The position numbers were made by a program, and so were the translations under genes. A DNA stretch of 64,000 nt, taken from positions 2,232,001 through 2,296,000 of the forward strand of contig NZ_CP030117.1 in NCBI RefSeq assembly GCF_001039275.2. Direction: 5' to 3'. Source of the stretch: Brevibacillus brevis. Its GTDB lineage: Bacteria > Bacillota > Bacilli > Brevibacillales > Brevibacillaceae. This document shows, piece after piece, positions 25,625 through 32,901 of the stretch (positions within the stretch are counted from its first letter, which is position 1; each line of letters starts with the position of its first letter). The notes under the pieces are model-generated. The model was not told where the DNA came from. It saw only the letters and a list, made by a program, of their open reading frames with translations, and did no database searches.

Positions 25625-25879
25625 TTACGGTTTTTTATTCATGCCTTCCATGGCCATCCGTACCATCTCTCTGACCATACTGCCGCCCAAGCGTCCTCCG
25701 ATTCGACCAGCATCGTGAGAGGTTAACTGTCCATTGTAGCCGTGCTGCAACGGAACATGAATTTCTTCTGCGACCTCGAATTTGGCCTGAGCGGGATCAG
25801 CAACGTGTGCAACCTGTGCTTTGAGCGCGTCCAGTCCTTTTCTCGCCTCGGGGACGAGAGGGCGTTTGCGTCTGCTCAT
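25625..25879 (-). CDS. Alpha/beta-type small acid-soluble spore protein
   Basis: Protein of 84 aa. The central and C-terminal parts match alpha/beta SASPs: EARKGLDALKAQVA, then KFEVAEEIHVPL (the place of the germination-protease site), then LTSHDAGRIGGRLGG and a final amphipathic helix (VREMVRMAMEGM). SASPs coat and protect DNA in the dormant spore. The family average is 60-75 aa; here there is a short insertion between the first helix and the protease site. AGGTGATCTACC precedes ATG 25879. It lies 32 bases downstream of the YfkAB-type gene on the same strand. Confidence 0.85.
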   Translation of the reverse strand: MSRRKRPLVPEARKGLDALKAQVAHVADPAQAKFEVAEEIHVPLQHGYNGQLTSHDAGRIGGRLGGSMVREMVRMAMEGMNKKP

Positions 25880-25911
25880 GGTAGATCACCTCACGCCCTA
25901 GTGTGCCCCGA

Positions 25912-27027
25912 TTAGACGAGTGCTTTGCGCAGAGTAAAATCAGTTTCCTGATAGTAAGTATTAGCAACGAGCAGATTAGGTCCTGCACATCCAGCAGCAG
26001 GGCAGAAGCAATTGATCTTCTGATTCAGCGTGTGTTCTTGCCATTTTTCAAACATCGCCTGGAGCTGATCAGTTTGAATATTGCCCAATGGCTCTACATC
26101 TCCGAAATCGGTCACGATGACATCGCCGGTGAAAATGTTGATGTTAAGACGATTGCGACCATCTGGATCATTGCGAGTCGTCACATTTTTCGCAGAGCGC
26201 AGTCTGCTGATCAATTCCCTGTCTGCTGCTTCAGGACTGCAAGCGAAAAACGGAAGCGTCCCGAAAAGCATCCACAAATCTTCATTGCGTACATCGAGCA
26301 TCCGATGAATGGCTTGACGGAGCTCATCGAGTGAAAGGACATCCAGATCACGGGCAAAATCACTCGCATACATCGGGTGTACCTCATGGCGCTTGCTGCC
26401 CATCTCCTGAATCTGACGGTGGAGCGTATCGAGCTTTGTCCATGTGCGATGATTCAGCATTGTCTCGGCTGAGACAAATACACCTGCTTCTGAAAGCTTT
26501 CGCGCATTTTCCATCATCTCTTGAAATTGTGCTTCCGCTCTTTTGATTGAAACCGGCTGCCGTGCTTTTGCGTAAACAATATCATGGAATTCTTCAGGAG
26601 TAGACCAGTTCCACGAAATATGCATGACGTCGATGTAAGGCAGGATCAACTCATACCGAGAAAACGGCATGGACATGTTGGAGTTGATTTGCGTCCGCAG
26701 CCCACGATCTGCTGCATATTGTAGAATAGGCGCGATCACAGTTTTCACGGTGCGCTCGCTGTACATCGGTTCTCCGCCTGTTATACTGATAGTAAGTAGA
26801 TCTTTTGCTTCATCGAGACGACGAAGTATGAGATCGACAGGGAGAGCGGGATCGTCTTTGTATCGCAATGTATCACCAACCGCGCAATGCTCACAGCGGA
26901 GATTGCACAGATTCGTTACAGTAAACTCGACGCTGGTAAGTTTATAGGCGGGGGGTGTCGCATTGAACAACGGCTCCCATGGATCGTGTAAAGGTGTTAA
27001 TGGTGTAGTTGGAACCATGCGGATCAA
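25912..27027 (-). CDS. Radical SAM protein, YfkAB type
   Basis: Protein of 371 aa. The radical-SAM cluster motif is NLCNLRCEHC (CxxxCxxC, residues about 37-44), followed by the GGEP motif (ITGGEPMYSE). The C-terminus has CFCPAAGC, i.e. CxCxxxxC, which defines the YfkAB family of B. subtilis, and an upstream DFGDVEPLGNI segment as in SPASM-type proteins. The reaction is unknown. Start at ATG 27027 with CCTCC-complementary GGAGGTTTCCACA upstream. The spore gene downstream suggests shared transcription. Confidence 0.88.
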   Translation of the reverse strand: MIRMVPTTPLTPLHDPWEPLFNATPPAYKLTSVEFTVTNLCNLRCEHCAVGDTLRYKDDPALPVDLILRRLDEAKDLLTISITGGEPMYSERTVKTVIAPILQYAADRGLRTQINSNMSMPFSRYELILPYIDVMHISWNWSTPEEFHDIVYAKARQPVSIKRAEAQFQEMMENARKLSEAGVFVSAETMLNHRTWTKLDTLHRQIQEMGSKRHEVHPMYASDFARDLDVLSLDELRQAIHRMLDVRNEDLWMLFGTLPFFACSPEAADRELISRLRSAKNVTTRNDPDGRNRLNINIFTGDVIVTDFGDVEPLGNIQTDQLQAMFEKWQEHTLNQKINCFCPAAGCAGPNLLVANTYYQETDFTLRKALV

Positions 27028-27103
27028 TTGTGGAAACCTCCTTCATTCTGCGTACAACAACCTATTATAACGACATTAGGGCGGAAGGAGAATAGCTAAC
27101 GAG

Positions 27104-27787
27104 ATGATTATGGGGATGTCATTTGGACGCGGTGTGCTTTTTCATGATCGAAATGTGCTGGCATGCGCGGAAGTAAAAGACGGCGTGATTCATATGTGGG
27201 CGGAAAAAATCACATTGAAAACGATAGGGAAGCTCTGGTATCGAATATTTTTCTCCTTTCCGTGGTACTATCAATTGTTTCATCTCCTGCTCGCTAGTTA
27301 TGTACTGGCAGCGATCGTGAAGCCTGATTGGGCCATCCTCGATCCAATGTGGGTAGCTGTATACATCGCGGGCTTTCACTTCGTTTTTCCGAAAATGATG
27401 AAAAAATTTCACGGCGCGGAACATAAAGTGTTTAGCTATGGGGGTAAGAAGTCGCTAGCAGCATTGAAAGAGATTCAACGGGCAAATATCGTGAATGACG
27501 GCTGCTCGACGAATCTGGTCGTGTGGTTTTTTACGGGGTTCATTTTATCTGTATTCTTTTTACCCTTGGAATGGAGCGTCGCATGCGGGGTAGCTGGATT
27601 GCTTGTTGGCATGCTCGGGGATCGCTACGTGCGCAAATATTTCGGCTTTCTTTACAAGCTGTCGGCTTTCTTTCAAAAATACAGCACGACCAAAGAACCG
27701 GATCGGCTCCACTTAGAGACAGCGATCCGCTCGTATATGCTGTTTGAACACATTCGCGAGGTAGATCGATTGCAGAATGCTTCGTAA
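27104..27787 (+). CDS. DUF1385 membrane protein (YqhQ-like)
   Basis: Protein of 227 aa of DUF1385. Diagnostic motifs are FHGAEHKVFSY near residues 105-115 and NDGCSTNLVVWF near 130-142; family members begin with GGQAVIEGVMMR, which here is only loosely reflected in MGMSFGRGVLFHDR. Three to four hydrophobic segments suggest a membrane protein. Function unknown. Ribosome site AAGGAG at 27085-27091 is somewhat far from ATG 27104; ATG 27110 or 27116 are equally possible. The N-terminus is shorter than in YqhQ (about 300 aa), so this may be a short paralogue. Confidence 0.78.
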   Translation: MIMGMSFGRGVLFHDRNVLACAEVKDGVIHMWAEKITLKTIGKLWYRIFFSFPWYYQLFHLLLASYVLAAIVKPDWAILDPMWVAVYIAGFHFVFPKMMKKFHGAEHKVFSYGGKKSLAALKEIQRANIVNDGCSTNLVVWFFTGFILSVFFLPLEWSVACGVAGLLVGMLGDRYVRKYFGFLYKLSAFFQKYSTTKEPDRLHLETAIRSYMLFEHIREVDRLQNAS

Positions 27788-27790
27788 GGT

Positions 27791-27827
27791 AAAGCGGTGT
27801 TTCCATTATGGATACGCCGCTTTTTTT
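27791..27827 (+). terminator. Intrinsic terminator
   Basis: Stem AAAGCGGTGT with ACGCCGCTTT (one G-T pair), an inner TCCAT/ATGGA extension and seven T. Confidence 0.8.
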
Positions 27828-27949
27828 GTTCCATGCACAGGTTAGTTGCGTCATTGAATCCTGAAAAGTATTTTGGTAATATTTGCTCAATTCTTTCCTT
27901 TTCCTTTGAAAAGGATCGAGGAATATGAGATGAGGAGAGCTGAGACGAG

Positions 27950-28669
27950 ATGAGAAAAGAACAGGATGCAGGGGTGTACGAGCAAGTGGGAGTGGCTATG
28001 ACATGCCGTTCCTATCAAGAGTATGTGGATATGTTTTCGCTCACGGAGGAAATCTTGACGAAGGGACCGATCTTGGATGTCGGGGCAGGAGCGTCCTCCT
28101 TTACAGCAGAGGCATGTCAACAAGGACGAGAGGCAATCGCAGTCGATCCGCTTTACGAAATGAAGCCTGAAGAGATTGATACGAAGGGGAAGCGAGAGAT
28201 CGAGGAATCGACACAAAAGCTGGCTGGAATTGCACATACACTTCTTTGGGAATATTACGGCTCGCTTGGTCAGCATCAGCAAAATAGAGAAAGGTCACTG
28301 AAGAAATTCATTGCCGCGTATCGTGCCGATGAAGGCATCGGTAAAAGATACGTCTCAGGCTTGCTGCCGGAATTGCCTTTTGCAAACGATCAATTTTCAC
28401 TGGTGCTTGGCAGTCATTTTTTGTTTTTGTACCACCAACAGTTCGATGAGCAATTTCACCTGGACGCGATCAATGAATTACTTCGTGTTTGTCAGCCTGG
28501 TGGTCAAATCAGACTCTATCCGTTAATCGGATTGGATCGTAAGCCATATAGCAAGCTGCCACAGCTCATGGAAGAAATACAACGGTTCGGCCACACTTCC
28601 AGTCTGCAACCGACGAGCTTCCGGTTTTTAGTGGGCGCAACGCATTATTTAGAAATTCGCAAATCATAA
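27950..28669 (+). CDS. SAM-dependent methyltransferase, class I
   Basis: Protein of 239 aa with a Rossmann-type methyltransferase core: motif I PILDVGAGASSFTAEA (about 40-55), acidic end of strand 2 in AIAVDP, motif near LPFANDQFSLVLGSHFLF (motif IV-like) and LLRVCQPGGQIRLYPL (post-motif). Substrate cannot be told. AGGAGAGC precedes ATG 27950. Monocistronic, ending in a bidirectional terminator shared with the gamma carbonic anhydrase gene. Confidence 0.85.
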   Translation: MRKEQDAGVYEQVGVAMTCRSYQEYVDMFSLTEEILTKGPILDVGAGASSFTAEACQQGREAIAVDPLYEMKPEEIDTKGKREIEESTQKLAGIAHTLLWEYYGSLGQHQQNRERSLKKFIAAYRADEGIGKRYVSGLLPELPFANDQFSLVLGSHFLFLYHQQFDEQFHLDAINELLRVCQPGGQIRLYPLIGLDRKPYSKLPQLMEEIQRFGHTSSLQPTSFRFLVGATHYLEIRKS

Positions 28670-28671
28670 AA

Positions 28672-28721
28672 AACAGGGAGGATAGAAGGGGCATAGGCGC
28701 CCTCTACCTCCCTGTTCTTTT
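28672..28721. terminator. Bidirectional terminator
   Basis: Stem AACAGGGAGG (28672-28681) with CCTCCCTGTT (28707-28716), an inner TAGA.GGGGC / GCGCCCTCTA pairing, and T-run on the plus side. Confidence 0.85.
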
Positions 28722-28723
28722 TC

Positions 28724-29257
28724 CTACTCCCGTTCTAGCGGGGTTTCTTCCAGTTGGCGATACATCTTTCCTTTATCTACATACGATTGGCGAATGCGTA
28801 CGAATTCCTTCAAGTCTGCCTCATTAAGTTCGCGTTTTACTTTGGCTGGATTGCCGACAACAAGCGAGCGAGGTGGTACCTTCATGCCTGGAGGAACAAG
28901 TGCACCCGCCGCAACCATCGCTTCTTCCCCGATTTCCGCACGATCCAACACAATCGCGCCCATTCCGATCAATGCACCGCGTCGTACCACGCAGCTATGT
29001 AAAACGGCATTATGTCCAACGGTCACCTCGTCTTCGAGGATCAACGGGTTGTTGGGGCTTTGATGCAGGGTGCTATTGTCTTGCACGCTGACACGTTTGC
29101 CAATGATGGTCGGAGCGATGTCCCCGCGGATCACGGTGTTGTACCAAATAGAAGAATCCTCGCCGATTTCGACATCGCCAGAAACGACGGAGCCTTTTGC
29201 CAGGAAAACAGTAGGGTGAATCTTTGGTTTGATGTTTTCAAATGATAAGAGCAGCAT
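28724..29257 (-). CDS. Gamma carbonic anhydrase-family protein (YtoA/PaaY-like)
   Basis: Protein of 177 aa forming a left-handed beta helix with hexapeptide repeats. The three zinc-ligand His are present: H65 (TLHQS), H82 and H87 (VGHNAVLHSC), and the conserved Arg/Asp in NTVIRGD. It may hydrate CO2 or serve as a related trimeric acyltransferase-like protein. TTAGGAGGTTACT precedes ATG 29257. It lies 13 bases downstream of the HesB-like gene and is probably co-transcribed with it. Confidence 0.9.
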   Translation of the reverse strand: MLLLSFENIKPKIHPTVFLAKGSVVSGDVEIGEDSSIWYNTVIRGDIAPTIIGKRVSVQDNSTLHQSPNNPLILEDEVTVGHNAVLHSCVVRRGALIGMGAIVLDRAEIGEEAMVAAGALVPPGMKVPPRSLVVGNPAKVKRELNEADLKEFVRIRQSYVDKGKMYRQLEETPLERE

Positions 29258-29270
29258 AGTAACCTCCTAA

Positions 29271-29579
29271 TCAATGTGTAAGCGAGCAATCTGTTTGCAT
29301 CGGGCGCGGATGGAAAATAGAGAAGCGGCCAGTTGCAGGGTCGCAGTCGATGACGGTTCCGGAAAGCTTGTCTATCTCATGCGTTTGATAAAAGAAATGA
29401 ATCCCACCTATATTTTGGGCAATATCGTGTTTGTCCGCTTCCGTAATGGCGATGCTATATGAATAGCTGCCACAACCCGTCGTAGTCGGGACGAGTCTGA
29501 TTCCGAGCTGTTCAGCATCCGATTCTTCCGCGATCATTTGTGCAAGACGTACTGCCGCAGTTGGAGTAATGGTTATCAT
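29271..29579 (-). CDS. HesB/IscA-like (YneR-like) protein
   Basis: Protein of 102 aa with the HesB/IscA core: IT.TAA.RL..MIAEES....GIRLVPTTTGCGSYSYSIAI. One conserved Cys is present in TGCG (about 36), with others in IDCDP and TDC near the end, but the C-terminal CGC of the A-type iron-sulfur carriers is not kept. It therefore belongs to the divergent HesB/YadR/YfhF or YneR group, whose role is uncertain. Strong AGGAGGTATAACG before ATG 29579. Divergent from rnpB. Confidence 0.78.
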   Translation of the reverse strand: MITITPTAAVRLAQMIAEESDAEQLGIRLVPTTTGCGSYSYSIAITEADKHDIAQNIGGIHFFYQTHEIDKLSGTVIDCDPATGRFSIFHPRPMQTDCSLTH

Positions 29580-29640
29580 CGTTATACCTCCTCGTAGCCA
29601 TTTCTATTGTACTACAAATGGACCTTCCAAATCCTGCTTG

Positions 29641-29669
29641 TTGACCATGCAGGAGGCATGTGATAGAGT
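29641..29669 (+). promoter_or_regulatory. Sigma-A promoter of rnpB
   Basis: TTGACC (29641-29646), 17-base spacer, TAGAGT (29664-29669). Predicted start near 29676, about 15 bases before the RNase P RNA core. Confidence 0.65.
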
Positions 29670-29690
29670 AAATGTTACTGATTCTGATGT

Positions 29691-30093
29691 GCAGGAAATG
29701 TGGGTAGTCGCTGCCGCAATCGTTTTAACGATTGGTGGTAGAGGAAAGTCCAGGCTCGCCCAGGCTGAGATGCCTGGAGTGTTCGTACCTGGTGCAAGCC
29801 AGGGCAGTGAGGTGCTGAGCCTTGCTGACGGCGTGGAAAGGGCTCTCTCTGAGGCCCGAGTACGCTGAAAGTGCCACAGAAACGTAGCTTTTCTGGCGAC
29901 AGAAAAGATGGAACGCGGTAAACCCTGCGAGCGAGAAACCCAAATTAGGTAGGGGAACCGTCCTGAAGGAATCAAACGGAAAGGACGGATGGTATCTTCG
30001 GATGCCATAGATAGATGGCTACCGCTCTTGGTGCGAGGGATTGCCCCGCTTGAAGCACGGGAGAGACAGAACCTGGCTTATAGCATTTCCTGC
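29691..30093 (+). ncRNA. rnpB: RNase P RNA, Bacillus (B) type
   Basis: Catalytic RNA that removes the 5' leader of tRNA precursors. P1 is formed by GCAGGAAATG (29691-29700) and CATTTCCTGC (30084-30093). Conserved blocks are visible: GAGGAAAGTCC (P4 5' strand, from 29741), GAAAGTGCCACAGAAAC, GGAACGCGGTAAACC, GCGAGAAACCCAAATT, GGTAGGGGAACC and GATAGATGGCTACC. Overall layout matches the B-type of low-GC Gram-positives. The ends are set from P1 pairing and may be off by a few bases. Confidence 0.95.
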
Positions 30094-30107
30094 TGGAATG
30101 AAACGTA

Positions 30108-30136
30108 AAACCACCTGAGGTTCAGGTGGTTTTTTT
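30108..30136 (+). terminator. Terminator of rnpB
   Basis: Stem AAACCACCTGA (30108-30118) with TCAGGTGGTTT (30122-30132), three-base loop, run of T. Confidence 0.9.
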
Positions 30137-30294
30137 ACGTTCTGCGACATATCTGTCTAGTGATAATAAAAATGAAATAGCGGCGGCCTGGGCTTGAAAT
30201 AAAAAGTCCTAAACTGCCTTTGTCTTCCTGTGTGAAGCGGGAGCTGATACTTGATTCCCGAACGTTTTCGTGAGTTGAATGTCGGTGCCATAAC

Positions 30295-30327
30295 GCAAAA
30301 ACACCGGGTAAACTCCGGTGTTTTTGC
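30295..30327. terminator. Bidirectional terminator after Old Yellow Enzyme gene
   Basis: Perfect 13-bp stem GCAAAAACACCGG (30295-30307) with CCGGTGTTTTTGC (30315-30327). Bases 30138-30294 contain no gene I can support. Confidence 0.88.
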
Positions 30328-30332
30328 GGAAC

Positions 30333-31373
30333 TTAATACAAAGTTTTCACTGCTTCGGCCGTAAAGGGGAGCAACTCGTCGAGTCGGCCGTCGCGAATCT
30401 TGCTTGCCCATGCGGGATCGGCCAATAATGCCCTACCTATAGCCACTAGATCGAATTCTCCACGCTCCAGCCTTTCGATCAGCCCGTCGATATTGGTGAT
30501 ATTTGAGCCCTTACCTTCTGTAAAGAAACTCATAAATTCAGTTTCCAGGCCGACCGATCCGACCGTAATCGTCGGTTTTCCCGTCAACTTTTTGACCCAT
30601 CCGGCCAGATTCAAATCGGAGCCTTCGAACTCGTGCTCCCAGAAACGGCGGGTGGAGCAGTGGAACACATCGACGCCAGCCCCGGTTAACGGCTCCAAGA
30701 GCTGCTCCAGTTCAGCTGGCGTTGCCGCCAATTTCGCCGTATAGTCGCCCGACTTCCATTGTGAGATACGAAGGACGATCGGGAAGTCCGGACCGACAGC
30801 ACGGCGGCAAGCTTCGATGACTTCTACTGCAAAGCGGGTGCGCTTCACAATGTCGCCGCCATAACGATCGGTGCGCTGGTTCGTTTTCTCCCAGAAAAAT
30901 TGGTCGATCAAATATCCGTGGGCTCCGTGAAGCTCGATGCCGTCGAAGCCAAGCCGTTTGGCATTAGCTGCCGCTTGAGCGAATGCCTGAACGATGGCGG
31001 CGATCTCCGTTTCCGTATAATTGTCAACTTGGCCACGGGCTCCCATATGCCAAATCTGCGGGATGATCCGTCCGCCCGCCACGTGAACCTCAGACAACAC
31101 GTTCGCCCAACCGTTTAATGCGGCTTCGCCATAGAAATGCGGTATATTTGGTTGATTGGACGAATCCGGATGATCGATAATTGTGCCTTCTGTCACGATG
31201 AGGCCGATGCCGTTCTCCGCCCTGCGGCGGTAATAGGCCGCCACATCAGGGCCGGGCACGCCTTCCGGAGAGAATTGACGAGTCATCGGCGCCATCACGA
31301 TGCGATTGGATAGCTGAAGATTTCCGATTGAGAACGATTGGAATAAGGATTGAACGGATTGCGAATATGTCAT
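30333..31373 (-). CDS. Old Yellow Enzyme-family NADH:flavin oxidoreductase
   Basis: FMN-dependent TIM-barrel oxidoreductase of 346 aa. Characteristic segments: LSNRIVMAPMTRQFSPEGVPG, GLIVTEGTIID, PQIWHMGARG, the active-site FDGIELHGAHGYLIDQF with FW.K.NQRTDRYGG, and C-terminal VAIGRALLADPAWA. It probably reduces alkenes conjugated to carbonyl or nitro groups. AAAGGAGGTTCTT precedes ATG 31373. The palindrome at 31394-31415 and a matching site before the TetR gene at 31853 indicate direct control by that regulator. By eye the block from 30333 to 32446 is richer in GC at third positions than its neighbours, suggesting acquisition. Confidence 0.92.
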   Translation of the reverse strand: MTYSQSVQSLFQSFSIGNLQLSNRIVMAPMTRQFSPEGVPGPDVAAYYRRRAENGIGLIVTEGTIIDHPDSSNQPNIPHFYGEAALNGWANVLSEVHVAGGRIIPQIWHMGARGQVDNYTETEIAAIVQAFAQAAANAKRLGFDGIELHGAHGYLIDQFFWEKTNQRTDRYGGDIVKRTRFAVEVIEACRRAVGPDFPIVLRISQWKSGDYTAKLAATPAELEQLLEPLTGAGVDVFHCSTRRFWEHEFEGSDLNLAGWVKKLTGKPTITVGSVGLETEFMSFFTEGKGSNITNIDGLIERLERGEFDLVAIGRALLADPAWASKIRDGRLDELLPFTAEAVKTLY

Positions 31374-31393
31374 AAGAACCTCCTTTAGTTTTT

Positions 31394-31415
31394 TTCTTGA
31401 CTATCGAGTCAAGAA
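31394..31415. promoter_or_regulatory. TetR operator 1, before Old Yellow Enzyme gene
   Basis: Palindrome TTCTTGACT-ATCG-AGTCAAGAA. Shares the TTGAC-N6-GTCAA core with sites at 31518-31533 and 32466-32481, so it is a likely binding site of the neighbouring TetR protein. Confidence 0.75.
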
Positions 31416-31517
31416 TATAACAAAAAAATGAGCCTTCATGGCGTAAAAAAGCTACATCTTTGATTTTCCCCAGTTGCTCCTTTATAATTCCTAAGCCCCA
31501 CCTCCTTTATCGCATTG

Positions 31518-31533
31518 TTGACTATGTAGTCAA
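31518..31533. promoter_or_regulatory. TetR operator 2 (orphan)
   Basis: TTGACTATGTAGTCAA, a perfect 6+6 palindrome with the same TTGAC-N6-GTCAA core, but not adjacent to any intact gene start. Confidence 0.65.
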
Positions 31534-31852
31534 TAACATCGCAAAAAAAAGCATCCCACTCTGAATCAAACGTCTCGCCCGCCTGGACGGGAGATGTTCG
31601 AGCAATCTCGGCTCTGCGGATCATAGCCGAAATCGACCGAGACATGCTCCCGCCTCCCACTCCACTTTTGAGCATTCTAACGGACGCACCAAGCAGCATT
31701 TATCACGAAAAAAGGGCAACTGAGTCCATTAGAAGTGAGAAGGGGCGAAATTGCCGCCGAAAACGGATACGGTATCCGTTAGTCACGGCGCTCCAGTAAT
31801 GCAATCGCTTTTTAACCCGCACCCCGCAGCTTTCGGCTCGGATGGCCTGACT

Positions 31853-32446
31853 CTAGCGAGCGTTCTCCGAAATCATCAGCGCAAATGACGTACGCAAAAC
31901 CGTTGCGATCTGCTCCCGGGAAGCGCCCGACTTCTCCATGACCTTCGCCCCGCTAAGCACGTTGTTCAAGTAAACCGCCAGCTCCTTGCTGGACTGTCGT
32001 GCAGAAATGAGCCCTTGCTTCTGGCCGTCGCGAATGATCTTTTCGAGAATACGTTCGACCTGATCAAACATCAGCATTACTTCGCGGTTGACTTCCGGGT
32101 CGTCATCTCCGAATTCCAATGCGGAATTGACCATGAGACATCCCCGGCGCAATGTTTCATCGTTCTGATACAGCGTAGAGTCGCAGATAGCCTCCAGCTT
32201 CTTCAATGGCGACACCTCCTGAGAGGCTAGCTCTTCCAGCATGGCTATGCTCCGTTCGCGATACAGTGCCAACGCCTTTAGGAACAAATCCCGCTTGTCC
32301 TTGAACACACAATACAAGCTTTGCTTTTTCACTTGCGTCGTGCGAGTCAAATCGTCATAGGAAGTCGACTTGAAGCCTTTCGCCCAGAACACTTCCATGG
32401 ACTGTTGAAGCGCACGATCAACATCAAATTCTCTTGGTCTACTCAT
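31853..32446 (-). CDS. TetR-family regulator of the Old Yellow Enzyme gene
   Basis: Protein of 197 aa. The N-terminal DNA-binding domain begins MSRPREFDVDRALQQSMEVFW and has the helix-turn-helix T.YDDLTRTTQVKKQSLYCVFKDKRDLF (about 28-53). The rest is a ligand-binding domain of the TetR_C type. The start fits the family exactly, yet no ribosome site precedes it and the predicted transcript start coincides with the ATG, so it may be leaderless. The promoter -35 lies in operator 3, implying autoregulation. Confidence 0.88.
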   Translation of the reverse strand: MSRPREFDVDRALQQSMEVFWAKGFKSTSYDDLTRTTQVKKQSLYCVFKDKRDLFLKALALYRERSIAMLEELASQEVSPLKKLEAICDSTLYQNDETLRRGCLMVNSALEFGDDDPEVNREVMLMFDQVERILEKIIRDGQKQGLISARQSSKELAVYLNNVLSGAKVMEKSGASREQIATVLRTSFALMISENAR

Positions 32447-32452
32447 AAGCGC

Positions 32453-32486
32453 ATCTTATCAATTGTTGACCGTGAAGTCAACAATT
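32453..32486 (-). promoter_or_regulatory. tetR promoter overlapping operator 3
   Basis: Operator: AATTGTTGAC (32461-32470), six bases, GTCAACAATT (32477-32486). Minus-strand promoter: -35 TTGACT (32481-32476), 17-base spacer, -10 TAAGAT (32458-32453). Start predicted at about 32446, the A of the tetR ATG. Confidence 0.75.
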
Positions 32487-32887
32487 TGACTCGGTTACGA
32501 CGTTTGCCGTTTGCCGTTTGGCGTAACGCCAACGTGCCCTCATGTCTGCTGCTGCAAACGGGATTGAAATTGGGCGTTTCGGACACTGAACGGATTTGTT
32601 CTGGTCGTCGTGAGCAAGATTTTATTGCAGTTGACGGTCGACCCTTCCAGTTGCGGTTCTGTTCAGAAGCAATTGGGTATCGACTTAAGGTTGTTCAATC
32701 AAGACTCGGGTGGTTTGAAGAACAGTGGAATGATTTACCGCGAACAAGCTTTGAAACTTTTTCGGAAGTCTTGTCGTCTAAAAAGAGCATTCGGCCGAAG
32801 AAAACAGTTCTACTGTGGACTATTCCATCATTTCTTCAAATGGGAGAGTTTGCTGGAGAGAATGAACTGATAACACTGTTACATTGA
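32487..32887. other. Interval of about 400 bases without a supported gene
   Basis: Between tetR and the SLH gene. A plus-strand frame is open to 32887 and its translation (for example RPFQLRFCSEAIGYRL and FLQMGEFAGENELITLLH) does not look random, but there is no start codon with a ribosome site. It may be the 3' remnant of a gene or part of the SLH gene's 5' region. Confidence 0.3.
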
Positions 32888-32901
32888 TGGAGGGGTTTAT
32901 T

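Larger units (their letters stand above)
31374..31852. other. 479-base interval without a supported gene
   Basis: Holds operator 1 and an orphan operator 2. Read on the minus strand, operator 2 is followed by AAAGGAGGTGGGGC (31507-31494), a fine ribosome site with no start codon at the proper place, then by operator 1. The simplest reading is the scar of a deleted gene of the same regulon. The 87-codon minus-strand frame across it has no family features. Confidence 0.5.

Noticed and set aside
31436-31699. Minus-strand frame of 87 codons between operator 1 and tetR
   Set aside because: It runs through operator 2 and a ribosome site, has no recognisable features and no start signal.
32321-32887. 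Plus-strand frame of 188 codons overlapping tetR
   Set aside because: The first part is antisense to tetR. The later part is described as an unexplained interval, not as a gene.
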